Assembly (NCBI GenBank): GCA_035705495.1
Contig: DASSWB010000046.1
Location: forward strand, 1 to 50,813
Direction: 5' to 3'
DNA: 50,813 nt
Origin: DASSWB01 sp035705495
Lineage (GTDB): Bacteria > Bacteroidota > Bacteroidia > Flavobacteriales > Flavobacteriaceae
Shown here piece after piece: positions 16,849 through 25,115 of this stretch (the first letter of the stretch is position 1; every line of letters begins with the position of its first letter). The notes below the pieces were generated by a model. That model worked only from the letters and a program-made list of their open reading frames with translations, searched no databases and was not told the DNA's origin. The translations under genes and the position numbers were made by a program.

Positions 16849-19530
16849 TTATTCCTTAATAATCTTCTTGGTTACTTTACCACCATCTGCAGAGATTTCA
16901 AGTAAATACAATCCTGAAGAAAGATGTGAAACATTAATTGTTTTTTCAGAAACTCCGTTTGCTTCATCCTTGTCCTCATAAACAACTCTACCAAGCATAT
17001 CATACATCACATAGGAAGCAGCGTCCAAGTTGTTTTTGAAAGATACTTTGATAAAATCTTTTGAAGGATTAGGATAAACACTAAGGTTGCTTTCTAAAAT
17101 TTGATCAGAACGTGTACTCATTGTTGTATATTCTGTTGAACAAACTTCAAGAGTGACAGCATTCAAAGTACCGGTATCTCCATTGTAAAAATCCCTCACT
17201 CCAAATAACCATTCTCCTTCTGTGCTCATTCCATGAAGTTCACTTAATGGTTCCGAAGGCTCGTAAGTACCTGTGGTTGGAGAAGCACAAATCACAGAAC
17301 TTCCACTATCATCAAAGGTAATATCAAGATCATTTTCATTGCTGCATTCCCTGTTCCATACAGGAACCTGGACTAACTCGATATCAGAATTTGGTGCCTG
17401 TAATATTATTTGCAGATCATTAACATAAGTATGAGTAACATCAACAGATACATTTATATCAGTGATCAATCCAAAATCCGGAACATCAAAACCTACTACC
17501 GCATAAGCACCTGGAGTGTTTGCACCTACACCATCCGGAATTGAAACTGGCACGGAATTTATCGTTACTTCGTATGTATTACAAATCTCAACTGCTTCGT
17601 AACCAATTAATAATTTAGGGCTTACCGCATAAAAAATATTCCCAACAGATTCAACCATAAAATAAGCTCCCATTGATGTTTCATCTGGAATCATAACAGA
17701 TTCGGAACCATCGTTGGCAGTTGCTGACGCAAGCGTTGTAAAGGTCTCTCCACCGTCACTTGAGTATAAAATATTAACCGTTGCACTACTAAAAGGCGCA
17801 GCATTTGTTCCTGCAACATCCCAAGTCAATGTGTGTTCCGTGTTTGGAAGAATACTTTGATTTTCGGTAAAACCAGTGATTTTAAAAGGTCCGTTGGTAT
17901 CATCCACACTAATAAGCGCATTATCTGAAGCGGTTTGACCCACGGTAGGGTTATTATCCCTTACCTGAACAACAAAATTTAAATTTCGGGACACATTGGA
18001 AACAGTTTCCCAAGTTGAGAATAAATTACCTTCCAACACTTCACTTAAAGCAGGAAAATATCTTGTAGGATTTGTTGTTGCCTGACCAACCCTAAATAAA
18101 GGTCCTGTTGTAGCATTGGGATCAGGGAAAGAAAAAACACTTGAGGTAGATAAATCCGCCTGCTCCCATGAATAAGTAATTGGATCACCATCCGGATCAG
18201 AACCGATAGCTGTCAATTTAAAAGCCGTCCCGCTAGGAATTGTGTAATTTGATCCCGCGTATGCTGTAGGAGGATTATTTGTAATAGGTGTTTCCTCAGG
18301 ACAGGTTTTGTCTTCAACATTTTCCGTTACTTGAAAAATGCTGTAGTAATGAAAAATATCATCACTATGAGCTTGCACATCTGTAGGTCCTGTTATCCCG
18401 GCATAGCCCATGATTGTGGTTCCACTTCCTGGTTCTAAGTTTGCGCCAGATCCCTCATTTCTTGAGAAGGTGTGATTCGCACCAAACTGGTGTCCCATTT
18501 CGTGCGCAACATAATCGATGTCAAAGTTATCCCCTTCTGGAATACCATCGGCTGGAGAGGTATATCCACTACCTTTTCCGTTTTCACATACACAGCCAAT
18601 ACAGCCTGCATTTCCACCACCTCCGGTAGCTCCAAACAAATGTCCGATATCATAATTTGCATTTCCAATAGTAGCAGTTAAATTGTTCTGCAATTCCATA
18701 TTCCAGTTATTCATAGAACTAGATGGTGAATAAGGATCGGCATTGCCATCCAAATAAATTACGTCGTCATTATTATCGATCAATTCCATGTTAATTGCAA
18801 AATCACGTTCGTAAATCGCATTAACCCTAGTCATTGTAGCATTTATGGCCGCCATGGCACCGGCTACGGTTCCACCAAAATAATTTGTGTATTCTCCTGT
18901 TACGGAAACTACCAATCTGAATGTTCTTAGAACTTGATCATCTGCATTTAAAGAGCTCGAAGAAAAATCACTGAAATCCCGATCCAAAAATGCATCAGTT
19001 TCTTCAGTCAAACATTCGAAACTCGAATTTTTTTCTCTTGGAAGTTTTGTGTAAGCGGCATAAGTATCATTGTTCTCGGTTACCGGCTCAATAAAAATAC
19101 TCTTCCCTCCAGGATTCATTATCATCGCTTTCAAACCGAGAGGAGATAAACTGAAATTCAAGGACAATAAAGGATTATCAACTGCAATACCTCTATAAGC
19201 TCTAATTTCTGGAAATTTTGCCTGTAATATAGGCGAGAAATTTGATGCTTCCACTACATAGAAATCCATCATTTTACCTTCTGCATTGGGTAAGGAAACA
19301 ATTGTATTGGATTGTATGGCTCCTGTTCCTCTCTCGGGAGCATTGAGTAAATTATTTTTCAACGTTTCTTCATTCAAGGTGAAGAAAACTGTTTCGGGCG
19401 GTAATTGTCTTTTATTGGCTTTTAAACCTTCATTTTGAACTGAAGTTTTTCTCCATACTTCTTGAGAAAAGGAAGAAAAACTCAAAAGGACAAAAATAAC
19501 CACCAAAGCATTTGAGGTAATTTTTTTCAT
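16849..19530 (-). CDS. T9SS-secreted reprolysin-like zinc metalloprotease with P-domain
   Basis: The 893-residue precursor has a signal peptide (about 1-22) and a propeptide-like region to about 200. The M12B/reprolysin-like peptidase domain at about 203-405 has its zinc site HEMGHQFGANH at 343-353 (His343, Glu344, His347, His353). Then come a PKD/Ig-like region (from about 415, TAYAGSNYTIPSG), further beta modules, a proprotein-convertase P-like domain at about 650-790 (VSVDVTHTYVNDLQIILQAP) and a type A T9SS sorting domain at about 815-893 (VYPNPSKDFIKVSF, SSGLYLLEI). It is thus exported by Sec, passed over the outer membrane by T9SS and trimmed at the C-terminus, to degrade external protein. 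All zinc ligands are present. Confidence 0.92.
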   Translation of the reverse strand: MKKITSNALVVIFVLLSFSSFSQEVWRKTSVQNEGLKANKRQLPPETVFFTLNEETLKNNLLNAPERGTGAIQSNTIVSLPNAEGKMMDFYVVEASNFSPILQAKFPEIRAYRGIAVDNPLLSLNFSLSPLGLKAMIMNPGGKSIFIEPVTENNDTYAAYTKLPREKNSSFECLTEETDAFLDRDFSDFSSSSLNADDQVLRTFRLVVSVTGEYTNYFGGTVAGAMAAINATMTRVNAIYERDFAINMELIDNNDDVIYLDGNADPYSPSSSMNNWNMELQNNLTATIGNANYDIGHLFGATGGGGNAGCIGCVCENGKGSGYTSPADGIPEGDNFDIDYVAHEMGHQFGANHTFSRNEGSGANLEPGSGTTIMGYAGITGPTDVQAHSDDIFHYYSIFQVTENVEDKTCPEETPITNNPPTAYAGSNYTIPSGTAFKLTAIGSDPDGDPITYSWEQADLSTSSVFSFPDPNATTGPLFRVGQATTNPTRYFPALSEVLEGNLFSTWETVSNVSRNLNFVVQVRDNNPTVGQTASDNALISVDDTNGPFKITGFTENQSILPNTEHTLTWDVAGTNAAPFSSATVNILYSSDGGETFTTLASATANDGSESVMIPDETSMGAYFMVESVGNIFYAVSPKLLIGYEAVEICNTYEVTINSVPVSIPDGVGANTPGAYAVVGFDVPDFGLITDINVSVDVTHTYVNDLQIILQAPNSDIELVQVPVWNRECSNENDLDITFDDSGSSVICASPTTGTYEPSEPLSELHGMSTEGEWLFGVRDFYNGDTGTLNAVTLEVCSTEYTTMSTRSDQILESNLSVYPNPSKDFIKVSFKNNLDAASYVMYDMLGRVVYEDKDEANGVSEKTINVSHLSSGLYLLEISADGGKVTKKIIKE

Positions 19531-19672
19531 TTTTTGAATATTTAAATTTGATCGACCAAAATAAACAAAAAACTTTAATTCTTTTCAAATTTACCGTGCT
19601 ATCTGAAATTAAATTATTCCTTTTGAGAAACTTAGGTTTTTCTTTATTTGCCAAGTCCATAGAGGCAAAAAC

Positions 19673-19699
19673 AAAAGACCTATCTTGTGATAGGCCTTT
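19673..19699 (-). terminator. Rho-independent terminator of the M43 metalloprotease gene
   Basis: CCTATC pairs with GATAGG around a TTGT loop, with the stem extended by AAAG/CTTT pairing past one mismatch. On the minus strand the hairpin ends in TTTT. It lies 22 bases after the stop codon at 19721. Confidence 0.7.
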
Positions 19700-19720
19700 G
19701 AAAGAAAATTGAGGTGAAAA

Positions 19721-21742
19721 TTATTTCTTCACAAATCTTAGAACCACGGAATTCTTGGCGTTCTGCAGTTTAACAAAATAGATTCCACTACTAAGAGTGG
19801 AGATATCAACTCCTAAATCTACTTGTGCATCAATTTGCTTGTCCAAAATAACCTGACCCAACATATTGTATATCTGCATGTTTTCCGGCAATTCGGATCC
19901 CTTCACAGAAATATTAATTCCATTCTGCGCAGGATTTGGATATATGCTGAAGTTGGACGCCACGAAGTTATGGTCTTCAACCGTCATCGTACTGTTTACA
20001 TATATATTTGTGGATTCTGAAGTTGCAGCATATGCTCCACCAGAAACCACAACTGTATTATCATCAGTGGTTAATTCATAGCTACCATTTCCGTAAGTAC
20101 AACACATACCATCTCCATAAGCATCAAAAATGGTGAACGTATAGCAATTTTCCTCTTCAACGTTAAATACTTCAGTTTCTGGTGTGCTATCGCCGTCTGT
20201 ATAAGGCCCACCTGAAGCAATAAGTGTTCCATCGCCTTTTTTAAACTCCCATGTGGTTTCACTTCCGTAATTGTCTGGTACAAGAGTTAAACTTATGGTA
20301 GTCGTTGTCACCTGATTTAATTCTTGTACAACTATCTGCCATACATCCTCATTGTCCCAAGTATCCTCATCAGGCATGCCATTGATCAAAGTTAGGTTCA
20401 TTGTCAATAAATGCTGACCTACGGAAGCACCAGTCAATGACGGTAAAGAAATCATTTCTATTTCGTCTTGAGCTAAAGAACCCGTCCACACATAAGTCTC
20501 GGTTGTTCCGCCATCCAAATCGTATTCAATTGTAGCAGATGTCATTGTGGTGCTTCCTGTATTTATCAACTCAATTTGTGCACTGTTGTTACATCCGCTA
20601 TAACCCATCATTTCAATGGAACCATCAAAACCATAAACAGTAACTGGTTGACAAGCATTTGAAGCTCCCAATGTATTTCTTCGTGGGGAATTGGCCATTA
20701 CAGTCAGGATCCTATCCTTTTGACCTTGCGTAAAAGTATCCATACAAGCGTCATTGGTATAATCCATGTAATTTTCAATCATATCGAAATTGGATCCACA
20801 ATTTGTTACTGGAGTACAAACGTAATTAGCTTGATTGGAAGCTGGTGTATCAACTACATAATCACCGGAAGTCGCACCATCCGTACAATTGGAAGTATCC
20901 CCCCAAATATGAATAAGTCCCAACCAATGACCAACTTCATGAGTCATCGTTCTTCCCAAATTATAAGTACCGTTTAAAATAAAGGAGCCATCATCCTGAG
21001 CGGTCGTCCCAAAAGCATTGAAATTGGAAACCACGCCGTCCGTATTTGCCGAGCCGCCATTTGAATTTAAACCTCCCAATCCTGAAGTTGAAGGGAATTG
21101 CGCATAACCCAAAATACCAGCATCAGCACCTCCAAATTTTACAGACCACATGTTCATATAATTTGTGGGGTCCCAAATTGTGACAGGTTTTACATCAGAA
21201 TCAACTTCATCCATGGTCCAACTCTCCTGTCCCAAATCAATACGGTTAACACCATCAGTATCATTCCCATCGGGATCTCTTTGCGCAAGGCAGAATTCAA
21301 TTTCAACATCCACTCCCAATCCGTAACCACTTGTTCCCGCTCCTGGCGTACCCAGAATTCTTCTATAATCTTGGTTAAGTACATCAATTTGCGAAATCAC
21401 CTGATCATAAGAAATGTTTTCCGAAGTCGCATTTCCAATGGTATTCACTGGATCTCCATTATGAATAACATGTACCACAACAGGAATTGTAATAATTGTC
21501 CCATCCATCATTCTTCCCGAATTCCTGGATTTATACTCCGCAATTTTTGGAGCGAGCCAATTTTCAAAATCTTCTTTAGTTTCGGTTACCAAGCCTCGCT
21601 CCCGCAGACTCTGATTGTATTCCACTGCACTGCAGCGTTCATAAGAACTAGGAGCCACTCCCTTCTCCGTCTCTTGTCCGTATGCGCCAATCAAAGAAAA
21701 AAGGGAACAAAGCATTAAAGCTTTCATTATAAATTTTTTCAT
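19721..21742 (-). CDS. T9SS-secreted M43 (pappalysin-like) zinc metalloprotease
   Basis: The 673-residue precursor has a signal peptide (cut after about residue 22, IGAYGQ). Its M43 peptidase domain lies at about 95-345 with the zinc motif HEVGHWLGLIH at 268-278, and NYMDYTNDACMDTFTQGQ holds the Met-turn downstream. C-terminal modules include a Cys-containing segment with FTIFDAYGDGMCCTYGNGSY (about 550-570), and a type A T9SS sorting domain at about 600-673 (IYPNPAQNGINISV, SSGIYFVKLQNAKNS, ending RFVKK). It is predicted to be released or surface-attached and to degrade proteins. It neighbours a second T9SS metalloprotease of another family on the same strand, but a terminator stands between them. 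Confidence 0.93.
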   Translation of the reverse strand: MKKFIMKALMLCSLFSLIGAYGQETEKGVAPSSYERCSAVEYNQSLRERGLVTETKEDFENWLAPKIAEYKSRNSGRMMDGTIITIPVVVHVIHNGDPVNTIGNATSENISYDQVISQIDVLNQDYRRILGTPGAGTSGYGLGVDVEIEFCLAQRDPDGNDTDGVNRIDLGQESWTMDEVDSDVKPVTIWDPTNYMNMWSVKFGGADAGILGYAQFPSTSGLGGLNSNGGSANTDGVVSNFNAFGTTAQDDGSFILNGTYNLGRTMTHEVGHWLGLIHIWGDTSNCTDGATSGDYVVDTPASNQANYVCTPVTNCGSNFDMIENYMDYTNDACMDTFTQGQKDRILTVMANSPRRNTLGASNACQPVTVYGFDGSIEMMGYSGCNNSAQIELINTGSTTMTSATIEYDLDGGTTETYVWTGSLAQDEIEMISLPSLTGASVGQHLLTMNLTLINGMPDEDTWDNEDVWQIVVQELNQVTTTTISLTLVPDNYGSETTWEFKKGDGTLIASGGPYTDGDSTPETEVFNVEEENCYTFTIFDAYGDGMCCTYGNGSYELTTDDNTVVVSGGAYAATSESTNIYVNSTMTVEDHNFVASNFSIYPNPAQNGINISVKGSELPENMQIYNMLGQVILDKQIDAQVDLGVDISTLSSGIYFVKLQNAKNSVVLRFVKK

Positions 21743-21901
21743 GTATTAAAATTTTATTGCGGGCGCCAATGTATGGATCATTTTTCAACGAGAAAAACAT
21801 TTTCTTAATTTTTTCTAAAAAAACGTTAAAAATTAAAATATAAATAAATTTTTCTTTGTCAAAAATGACTTTTCATCTGTAAGAATAATCTTATATTGAG
21901 A

Positions 21902-23452
21902 TTAATGCAATGAAATACCTTTTTTATGCCAAGACTTAAAATCGACTTCATTAGATATTAAAGTCGTAAGATCTTCAATGGCTACGCGTCTTTGTTCCAT
22001 AGTATCCCTGTCGCGTAACGTTACCGAATTATCCTCCAGAGAAGCATGGTCTACTGTAATACAAAATGGTGTTCCGGCAGCATCTTGTCTTCTATATCTT
22101 CTTCCAATGGCATCTTTTTCGTCATAAAGAACATTAAAATCCAATTGCAGATTTTCAACGATTTTCATTGCAAGTTCAGGCAAACCATCTCTTTTTATCA
22201 AAGGTAAGATCGCTGCTTTTGTTGGTGCCAAAACTGCCGGTAATTTTAAAACCGTTCGGGATGATCCATCTTCTAGGTCTTCTTCTTTAAGTGAAGAAGA
22301 AAAAATAGCCAAAAACATTCGATCCAATCCAATAGATGTTTCTACAACATAAGGAACATACGATTCATTCATTTCGGGATCGAAAAACCTTAATTTCCTT
22401 CCAGAAAATTCTTCATGCGCTTTTAAATCGAAATCGGTTCTGGAATGAATTCCTTCGAGTTCTTTAAATCCGAAAGGAAAATTAAATTCTATATCTGAGG
22501 CCGCATTGGCATAATGTGCCAGTTTTTCGTGATCGTGAAAACGATAATTCTCTTTTCCCAAGCCCAAGGATAAATGCCATTGATATCTTTTCTCTTTCCA
22601 ATGCTCATACCATTTCAATTCTTCTCCAGGACGGACAAAAAATTGCATTTCCATTTGCTCAAATTCTCTCATTCTGAAGATAAACTGACGGGCTACAATT
22701 TCATTTCTGAACGCTTTACCTGTTTGTGCGATTCCAAAAGGAATTTTCATCCGTGCCGATTTTTGCACATTGGAAAAATTCACAAAAATACCTTGTGCCG
22801 TTTCGGGTCGTAAATACATTTGGGTGGCTGTGTCTTCGGAAGCGCCCATTTTGGTGGAAAACATTAAATTGAACTGTCTTACATCTGTCCAATTTTTTGA
22901 ACCAGTTTCAGGATCGGCTATTTCAAGTTCTTCAATGAGTTGTTTTACCCCAGCTAAATTTTCATTTGTTAAATCTTTCGCTAAGCGGCTTAGTATTTCA
23001 TCTTTTTGAGACAAATACTTCTTCACTCTCTCATTAGTGGTAACAAATTCATTTTCATTAAAAGCGTCACCAAACCTCTTTCGAGCCTTTTCAATTTCTT
23101 TTTGAGCTTTAATGTTTAGTTTCTCAGCATAATCCTCAACCAAAACATCTGCTCTATATCTTTTTTTGGAATCTTTGTTATCAATAAGTGGATCACTGAA
23201 CGCATCTACATGTCCAGAAGCTTTCCAAGTTGTTGGATGCATAAAAATAGCAGCATCAATCCCTACGATATTCTGATTCATTTGAACCATGGATTTCCAC
23301 CAATACTCCCGTATATTTTTCTTTAGTTCGGCGCCATTCTGACCGTAATCGTAAACAGCACTTAAACCATCATAAATCTCACTTGAGGCGAAAATATACC
23401 CATACTCTTTTGCATGGGAAATAACTTTTTTAAAAAAATCTTCTTGTATCAT
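21902..23452 (-). CDS. glyS: Glycine--tRNA ligase (single-chain dimeric type)
   Basis: GlyRS charges tRNA-Gly with glycine. The 516-residue protein is the alpha2-type class II enzyme, not the alpha/beta tetramer. Visible are the N-terminal class II start (SEIYDGLSAVYDYGQNG), motif 2 (FRNEIVARQFIFRMREFEQMEM), LRPETAQGIFVNF, motif 3 (ETSIGLDRMFLAIF) and a C-terminal anticodon-binding domain (about 400-510; IGRRYRRQDAAGTPFC, TLRDRDTMEQRRV). It starts 20 bases after the coiled-coil membrane protein gene and is probably cotranscribed with it. No T-box is expected in this phylum, and I saw none. Confidence 0.97.
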   Translation of the reverse strand: MIQEDFFKKVISHAKEYGYIFASSEIYDGLSAVYDYGQNGAELKKNIREYWWKSMVQMNQNIVGIDAAIFMHPTTWKASGHVDAFSDPLIDNKDSKKRYRADVLVEDYAEKLNIKAQKEIEKARKRFGDAFNENEFVTTNERVKKYLSQKDEILSRLAKDLTNENLAGVKQLIEELEIADPETGSKNWTDVRQFNLMFSTKMGASEDTATQMYLRPETAQGIFVNFSNVQKSARMKIPFGIAQTGKAFRNEIVARQFIFRMREFEQMEMQFFVRPGEELKWYEHWKEKRYQWHLSLGLGKENYRFHDHEKLAHYANAASDIEFNFPFGFKELEGIHSRTDFDLKAHEEFSGRKLRFFDPEMNESYVPYVVETSIGLDRMFLAIFSSSLKEEDLEDGSSRTVLKLPAVLAPTKAAILPLIKRDGLPELAMKIVENLQLDFNVLYDEKDAIGRRYRRQDAAGTPFCITVDHASLEDNSVTLRDRDTMEQRRVAIEDLTTLISNEVDFKSWHKKGISLH

Positions 23453-23472
23453 GGACTAAAATAGAATCTTAT

Positions 23473-24348
23473 TTATCGAATTTTGAAAGTTGTTGATCCC
23501 AATAATTCAGGACCATCAAAAATATGAACGAAATATTCACCTTCTACAGGATCTTCAATAGGTAATAAAACACAAACATCGATGTCTTCATTTTCATAAT
23601 ATACTTTGGTAGTGGTGCTATAATAAAGAATCGCGTCATCATAGGTTTTGGAAAAGCGGTCTCCCACCAAATTGTTTTTGGGATCTATTACTTGTATATA
23701 GAATTCCTTTTCACCCGCGTCTACCAAAGGATTTTTTACAATTGTAAAACAGGTTTTAATATTGTTGACTCTTCCCGAGCGGTCGGTTTCATTTATTTTA
23801 CCATTGTTTTTCTTTCTCGCGCCGTTTGCATTTACCTTGGTCAAATTGATTTTTGAAGCAATGGCAACTTTAGATTCAAGTTCCTTGTTTTGCACATAGA
23901 GTGAATCGTTTAGATTTGTTTGTTTCAATAATATTGAGCTGGTACTGTCAATAACTGTTGTTAGTCGTTTATTGTTTGCATTTAAACTATCAACCAAAAT
24001 AAAAAGTCGGTCTCTTTCCTTTTTCAAAGTCGAAATTTCCCTTCTAAATTTGGACAACAGTATTAAATCTGTTTTCATGTCCTTTATAGAATCCAAAAGG
24101 TTTTCTATCTTATCTCTTGCCGCTACAAGTTGCGCTTTATTCTCATCGTTTTCAGCAATGGCTTTATTGTAACTTAACAGTAATTCTTCAAGATTTTCTT
24201 CAAGTGCTACTTTTTCGTTTTGTAAAATTGCCTTGTTCTCTTGCTCCTCATTATAAAATTTAATCGTAAATATGCCTAAAGCAATTAATGCGAAAGCCAA
24301 AACCCCAATCAGGATTTTAAGTGCTTTATTGTCTTTTTTGTCGTTCAT
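23473..24348 (-). CDS. Coiled-coil membrane protein of unknown function
   Basis: The 291-residue protein has one hydrophobic membrane segment at about 10-30 after a short Lys/Asp-rich cytoplasmic tail. A strong coiled coil covers about 33-170 (heptads with Leu, Ile and Glu). A basic, Asn/Lys-rich linker follows, and a C-terminal beta domain at about 200-291 (IKTCFTIVKNPLVDAGEKEF, YYENEDIDVCVLLP, GSTTFKIR). The topology suggests an inner-membrane anchor with the coiled coil and beta domain in the periplasm. Relatives in flavobacteria are, I believe, annotated inconsistently, sometimes as chromosome-partitioning proteins, for which I see no support. It has its own promoter and precedes glyS by 20 bases. 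Confidence 0.75.
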   Translation of the reverse strand: MNDKKDNKALKILIGVLAFALIALGIFTIKFYNEEQENKAILQNEKVALEENLEELLLSYNKAIAENDENKAQLVAARDKIENLLDSIKDMKTDLILLSKFRREISTLKKERDRLFILVDSLNANNKRLTTVIDSTSSILLKQTNLNDSLYVQNKELESKVAIASKINLTKVNANGARKKNNGKINETDRSGRVNNIKTCFTIVKNPLVDAGEKEFYIQVIDPKNNLVGDRFSKTYDDAILYYSTTTKVYYENEDIDVCVLLPIEDPVEGEYFVHIFDGPELLGSTTFKIR

Positions 24349-24366
24349 ATTGGTAAAAATCTAATG

Positions 24367-24397
24367 CAAAAGTAATATTTAAATATTCTTATCTAAA
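24367..24397 (-). promoter_or_regulatory. Promoter of the coiled-coil protein/glyS transcript
   Basis: On the minus strand TTTA (24394-24397), a 19-base spacer and TACTTTTG (24367-24374) fit the Bacteroidetes TTTG-N19-TAnnTTTG pattern with one mismatch. It lies 19 bases before the ATG at 24348. Confidence 0.65.
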
Positions 24398-24401
24398 TTA
24401 T

Positions 24402-25082
24402 ATGTTGAAAGACCTGCTCAATTTATTTTATCCCGCTATTTGCTTTTGCTGTGATAAAAATCTTTCCGCAGGTGAATCAGTGATATGTGTTCACTGCCGA
24501 CACGAATTACCAATTACGGACAACCTTCTTGAACCCGAAAACCGAACCAAAAAAATTTTTTATGGGCGTGTACCAGTAGAGAACGCTGCTTCTTTACTTT
24601 TATTTGAGAAAAAAGGAATTGTACAAAATTTGATTCATTATTTAAAATACCGGGGAAATCAGGAAATAGGATCCTTTTTAGGTCAGTGGTTGGGACAAAA
24701 ATTATCGATTCACACCGAATACCAAAAAATTACCGTTGTGATTCCCGTACCTTTACATAAGCGGAAATTGCGCTCCCGCGGCTATAACCAAGTTGAAAAA
24801 TTTGGAAAGGAAATAGCTGGTTTACTCGAAGTGCCCTATGTAGATAATGTGTTATTAAAAACTTCATCTTCAAAAAGCCAAACCAATAAAAAACGATTTG
24901 CCCGATGGGGGGAATTAAATGATTACTTCATAATCAACAATGGTGATCATCTTCAAGGAGCACATATTTTATTGATTGACGACATTGTAACTACCGGTGC
25001 AACCTTGGAAGCATGTTCCAACAAACTTCTGGAGATACCCAATATAAAAATAAGCATAGCTACTATGGCATTTGCTGTGTAA
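24402..25082 (+). CDS. comF: ComF family phosphoribosyltransferase-like protein
   Basis: The 226-residue protein has an N-terminal four-Cys zinc-finger-like motif (Cys14, Cys17, Cys29, Cys32, with Cys16 extra) and a C-terminal type I phosphoribosyltransferase domain. The PRPP loop ILLIDDIVTTGATLEA lies near 190-205, and the ComF-typical VIPVPLHKRKLRSRGYNQ near 110-127. ComF proteins take part in DNA uptake or processing during natural transformation in some bacteria; in flavobacteria that role is inferred. It is divergent from the coiled-coil/glyS promoter and 33 bases upstream of the Ig-like lipoprotein. Confidence 0.9.
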   Translation: MLKDLLNLFYPAICFCCDKNLSAGESVICVHCRHELPITDNLLEPENRTKKIFYGRVPVENAASLLLFEKKGIVQNLIHYLKYRGNQEIGSFLGQWLGQKLSIHTEYQKITVVIPVPLHKRKLRSRGYNQVEKFGKEIAGLLEVPYVDNVLLKTSSSKSQTNKKRFARWGELNDYFIINNGDHLQGAHILLIDDIVTTGATLEACSNKLLEIPNIKISIATMAFAV

Positions 25083-25115
25083 ATCGTTTCTTTGTCTTTT
25101 GAAAAATGATATCCT

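Noticed and set aside
21098..21718. 206-codon plus-strand frame
   Set aside because: Lies wholly antisense to the well-supported M43 metalloprotease; Ile/Ser/Asn-rich shadow composition.
21805..21836. AT inverted repeat TTAATTTTT/AAAAATTAA between glyS and the M43 gene
   Set aside because: Only A and T pairs, in a very AT-rich spacer; too weak to call a terminator.
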